Assembly (NCBI RefSeq): GCF_052064335.1
Contig: NZ_JBQHVU010000008.1
Span: forward strand, 41,804 to 105,803
Direction of reading: 5' to 3'
DNA from: Weimeria sp002480925
GTDB taxonomy: Bacteria; Bacillota; Clostridia; Lachnospirales; Lachnospiraceae
Length of the DNA: 64,000 nt
Shown: positions 62,292 through 64,000 of the stretch, in pieces
Numbering within the stretch: the first letter of the stretch is position 1
Layout: every line of letters begins with the position of its first letter
Notes under the pieces: generated by a model
What the model saw: the letters and a program-made list of their open reading frames with translations, nothing else
Databases searched by the model: none
Told to the model about the DNA's origin: nothing
Translations under genes and position numbers: made by a program

Positions 62292-63446
62292 TTATGGTCT
62301 GAACCGGTACTTTCCTTTGCCCATACCCTTCACTGGCTCAATGATTCCACTATTTTTCATACGACTAATCAGTTCGGAGGAGGGGGATGCTGTTATCCCC
62401 AAAGCCTCCATAACCTCAGTACGTCCAAATATTTTTTCTAACCCAAAATTCCAATAGAGCGTCTTGATATTAGAAAGCGTTTTCCCTTTTATGCTATGAT
62501 CTGCAAGCTCTTTATAATACGGAAATTTATCCTGAATGTCCTGTTTTTTGTTTCCAATGTCCTGTTTTTCATTGTTAATGTCCTGTTTTTTCTCAACAAG
62601 ACCCTGTATTTCATCACTCCATCTGATGTGAGTGTACCTGCTTTTCAGGACATTATGCTCTCCGAGAAGAAGATTCCTGAGAAAAAGCTCCAGATATTCC
62701 GTTGTTTCATGGACTCCTTTTTCCAAGTTGTTGTAATTTGCCCGCACCATTGCATTGCGGAAATACCAGGCATTCTCGGCAAATACGTCGTTTGTCACAT
62801 CAAACCCAAGTGTCCGCAGATATTTGATAAAAAACACCGCTGTCGTCCGTGTGTTTCCCTCTGCAAATACATGGATCTGCCAGAGTCTTGAGACGAACCT
62901 GGCAAGATGAGCTATGATATCAGACATAGACATACCGTTATAGCTGAAATCTCTTTCCTGCTGCAGATCATATTCGAGTGTCGCCTTCAACTCTGTTGCT
63001 TCACCATAGATCACTGTATCCTCATCGAGAATCCATTCCTTCTTTGTCAGATTATAATCCCTGATCTTTCCGGCATGAGGAAAAATCCCCAGAAAAAGCT
63101 TTCTGTGGATAGAAAGATATTCAGGCTCGCTGAACGAAAAACCAGTCCCTGAGAGAATATCCGCTATACGCGAAGCCACCTTGTCGGCCTCCTCTGTCCG
63201 GTGCTCCTGAGAATGTTGCTTCCGTGGCTGCTCATAATAACACTCGATCAGGCTTTTCGCTTCATCAATAGTGATCTCGCCTTCTATATTCCTATATGCA
63301 GTTTCTTTCAGATAATCTGATGTCTCAAGACCGTCAACCTTCTGCAGTCCGATAGCAGTCTGCCATGCGTATCCACGCTGTCTCTTGTTCGGTTCCTTAC
63401 TCCTCAGATATTCCTCGAATGGATCTTTTTCCATAGTGTTTACCAT
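62292..63446 (-). CDS. Fic family protein
   Basis: 384 residues. The Fic core has the variant motif HVFAEGNTRT (HxFxEGNxR) after a helical N-terminus, so AMP transfer or another nucleotidyl/phosphoryl transfer on a target protein is expected. Toward the C-terminus a 7-residue repeat (KKQDINN, EKQDIGN, KKQDIQD) leads to a winged-helix-like end (GRTEVMEALGITASPSSELISRM). The start has no clear ribosome site; ATG 63434 (MEKDPFEEY) is an alternative. It is flanked by transposase debris on both sides. Confidence 0.87.
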   Translation of the reverse strand: MVNTMEKDPFEEYLRSKEPNKRQRGYAWQTAIGLQKVDGLETSDYLKETAYRNIEGEITIDEAKSLIECYYEQPRKQHSQEHRTEEADKVASRIADILSGTGFSFSEPEYLSIHRKLFLGIFPHAGKIRDYNLTKKEWILDEDTVIYGEATELKATLEYDLQQERDFSYNGMSMSDIIAHLARFVSRLWQIHVFAEGNTRTTAVFFIKYLRTLGFDVTNDVFAENAWYFRNAMVRANYNNLEKGVHETTEYLELFLRNLLLGEHNVLKSRYTHIRWSDEIQGLVEKKQDINNEKQDIGNKKQDIQDKFPYYKELADHSIKGKTLSNIKTLYWNFGLEKIFGRTEVMEALGITASPSSELISRMKNSGIIEPVKGMGKGKYRFRP

Positions 63447-63582
63447 TTAATATCTAAAACTTCCCACACCCAAAAGGTGCGTTGAACCTTGAAAACTCAA
63501 TAAAAAACGGATCAAAATAAGGCATAGAAGCCTTTTTATGGAATAAGATTAGTACATCAAACTACCAAAGAAAGGATTTTCT

Positions 63583-63789
63583 ATGCCGAACTCTATTATA
63601 CCACAGGAACAGGACGGACAAAACCTCTATAATGCAATTTCTTCATTTTTTCATGATTTTTTTTGGGGGGTAGGTAAGCTGCTTGGCAAGTGCAATGTCC
63701 ATAAAGAGAAAGGCATTTCTGTCATGGACGTCTTCAGATACAAGCTTTGTAACGTCTTTCAACCTAAATTCCCGGTGTCTCCACACTAG
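63583..63789 (+). pseudogene. Truncated transposase N-terminus
   Basis: MPNSIIPQEQDGQNLYNAISSFF... VGKLLGKCNVHKEKGISVMDVFRYKLCNVF resembles the N-terminus of IS4/IS1634-like transposases (a GKLL-x3-N-x2-K-x2-GI-x-V motif). Similarity ends at about 63756, after which the frame runs into sequence of the opposite-strand transposase and stops. AAAGGA precedes the ATG. Remaining function is unlikely. Confidence 0.65.
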
Positions 63790-64000
63790 GCTTTGCGTAT
63801 AACGGTGTAACATCCATCGCTGTATACAGATCCACCTGCTTTTTCAGGACTTCGCCCTGAATTGGTGTTTTCCCTGGCTCAGTGAAGCTTTCGATAACAT
63901 CCAGTTCATCCAGGAGTCCCTGGAGGGTGTACTTTGAAAAAAGTTCGTTTTTCTGCATCCGGTCCTTGATATAGGACAGATATATCAAAGAAACAAAGGT
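63764..64000 (-). pseudogene. Transposase C-terminal end, runs off the window
   Basis: Minus-strand frame, open from the right edge: IYLSYIKDRMQKNELFSKYTLQGLLDELDVIESF followed by a variable tail. This is the C-terminus of IS1634-like transposases. Its upstream part lies outside the window, so it may belong to an intact element; I mark it as a fragment because it overlaps the truncated plus-strand transposase. Confidence 0.7.

Overview
The window reads as a low-GC Firmicutes (Clostridia) chromosome, most likely a Lachnospiraceae. Support comes from the gene order rpmG-secE-nusG-rplK-rplA / rplJ-rplL / rpoB-rpoC, strong Shine-Dalgarno sites, frequent TTG and GTG starts, and small Clostridia families such as the DUF6472-like protein beside trxB. 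I cannot name a genus. Nearly all genes lie on the minus strand.

Layout by position. (1) 1-10.8 kb: transcription and ribosomal-protein core (rpoC partial, rpoB, rplL, rplJ with an L10 leader, rplA, rplK, nusG, secE, rpmG). (2) 11.0-17.6 kb: prfB, ctpA-like protease, ftsX, ftsE, a CdaR/PucR-type regulator, and an NlpC/P60 wall hydrolase with a WalR-box match. (3) 17.6-26.1 kb: trxB and a small partner, pepF, a DUF438/hemerythrin/PAS protein, dnaE, and a DUF1858 protein. (4) 26.3-30.1 kb: ribDEBAH operon under an FMN riboswitch. (5) 30.1-36.5 kb: CPBP protease, patatin, radical SAM/SPASM protein, and a divergent GntR-ABC operon sharing an operator motif with the radical SAM promoter. (6) 36.5-46.3 kb: one long minus-strand operon running aminotransferase, CheY-like regulator, three membrane kinase-like proteins, dipeptidase, mutarotase-like protein, and a tiny membrane peptide. 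(7) 46.4-52.8 kb: ASKHA/ferredoxin activator, [FeFe]-hydrogenase-like protein, two paralogous membrane GGDEF proteins. (8) 52.9-61.7 kb: orphan amino-acid-binding lipoprotein, then a Dlt-like operon (adenylating enzyme, fold-III PLP enzyme, carrier protein, MBOAT, SGNH protein, response regulator, histidine kinase). (9) 61.9-64 kb: transposase debris around a Fic protein.

Three things stand out. First, a modular intergenic repeat family: heptanucleotide AGGT arrays plus a 54-bp unit that can form a hairpin, found after rplL, rplK, prfB and ribH; one array of about 50 units ends beside the -35 box of the inferred rpoBC promoter. Second, a kinase cluster in which one protein lacks the phosphoacceptor His but keeps the ATPase domain, while its neighbour keeps the His but lacks the ATPase domain. 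Third, a Dlt-like surface-modification operon that carries its own PLP enzyme and two-component system; the 3' end of its adenylating gene has been tandemly duplicated, giving a 41-codon mini-gene.
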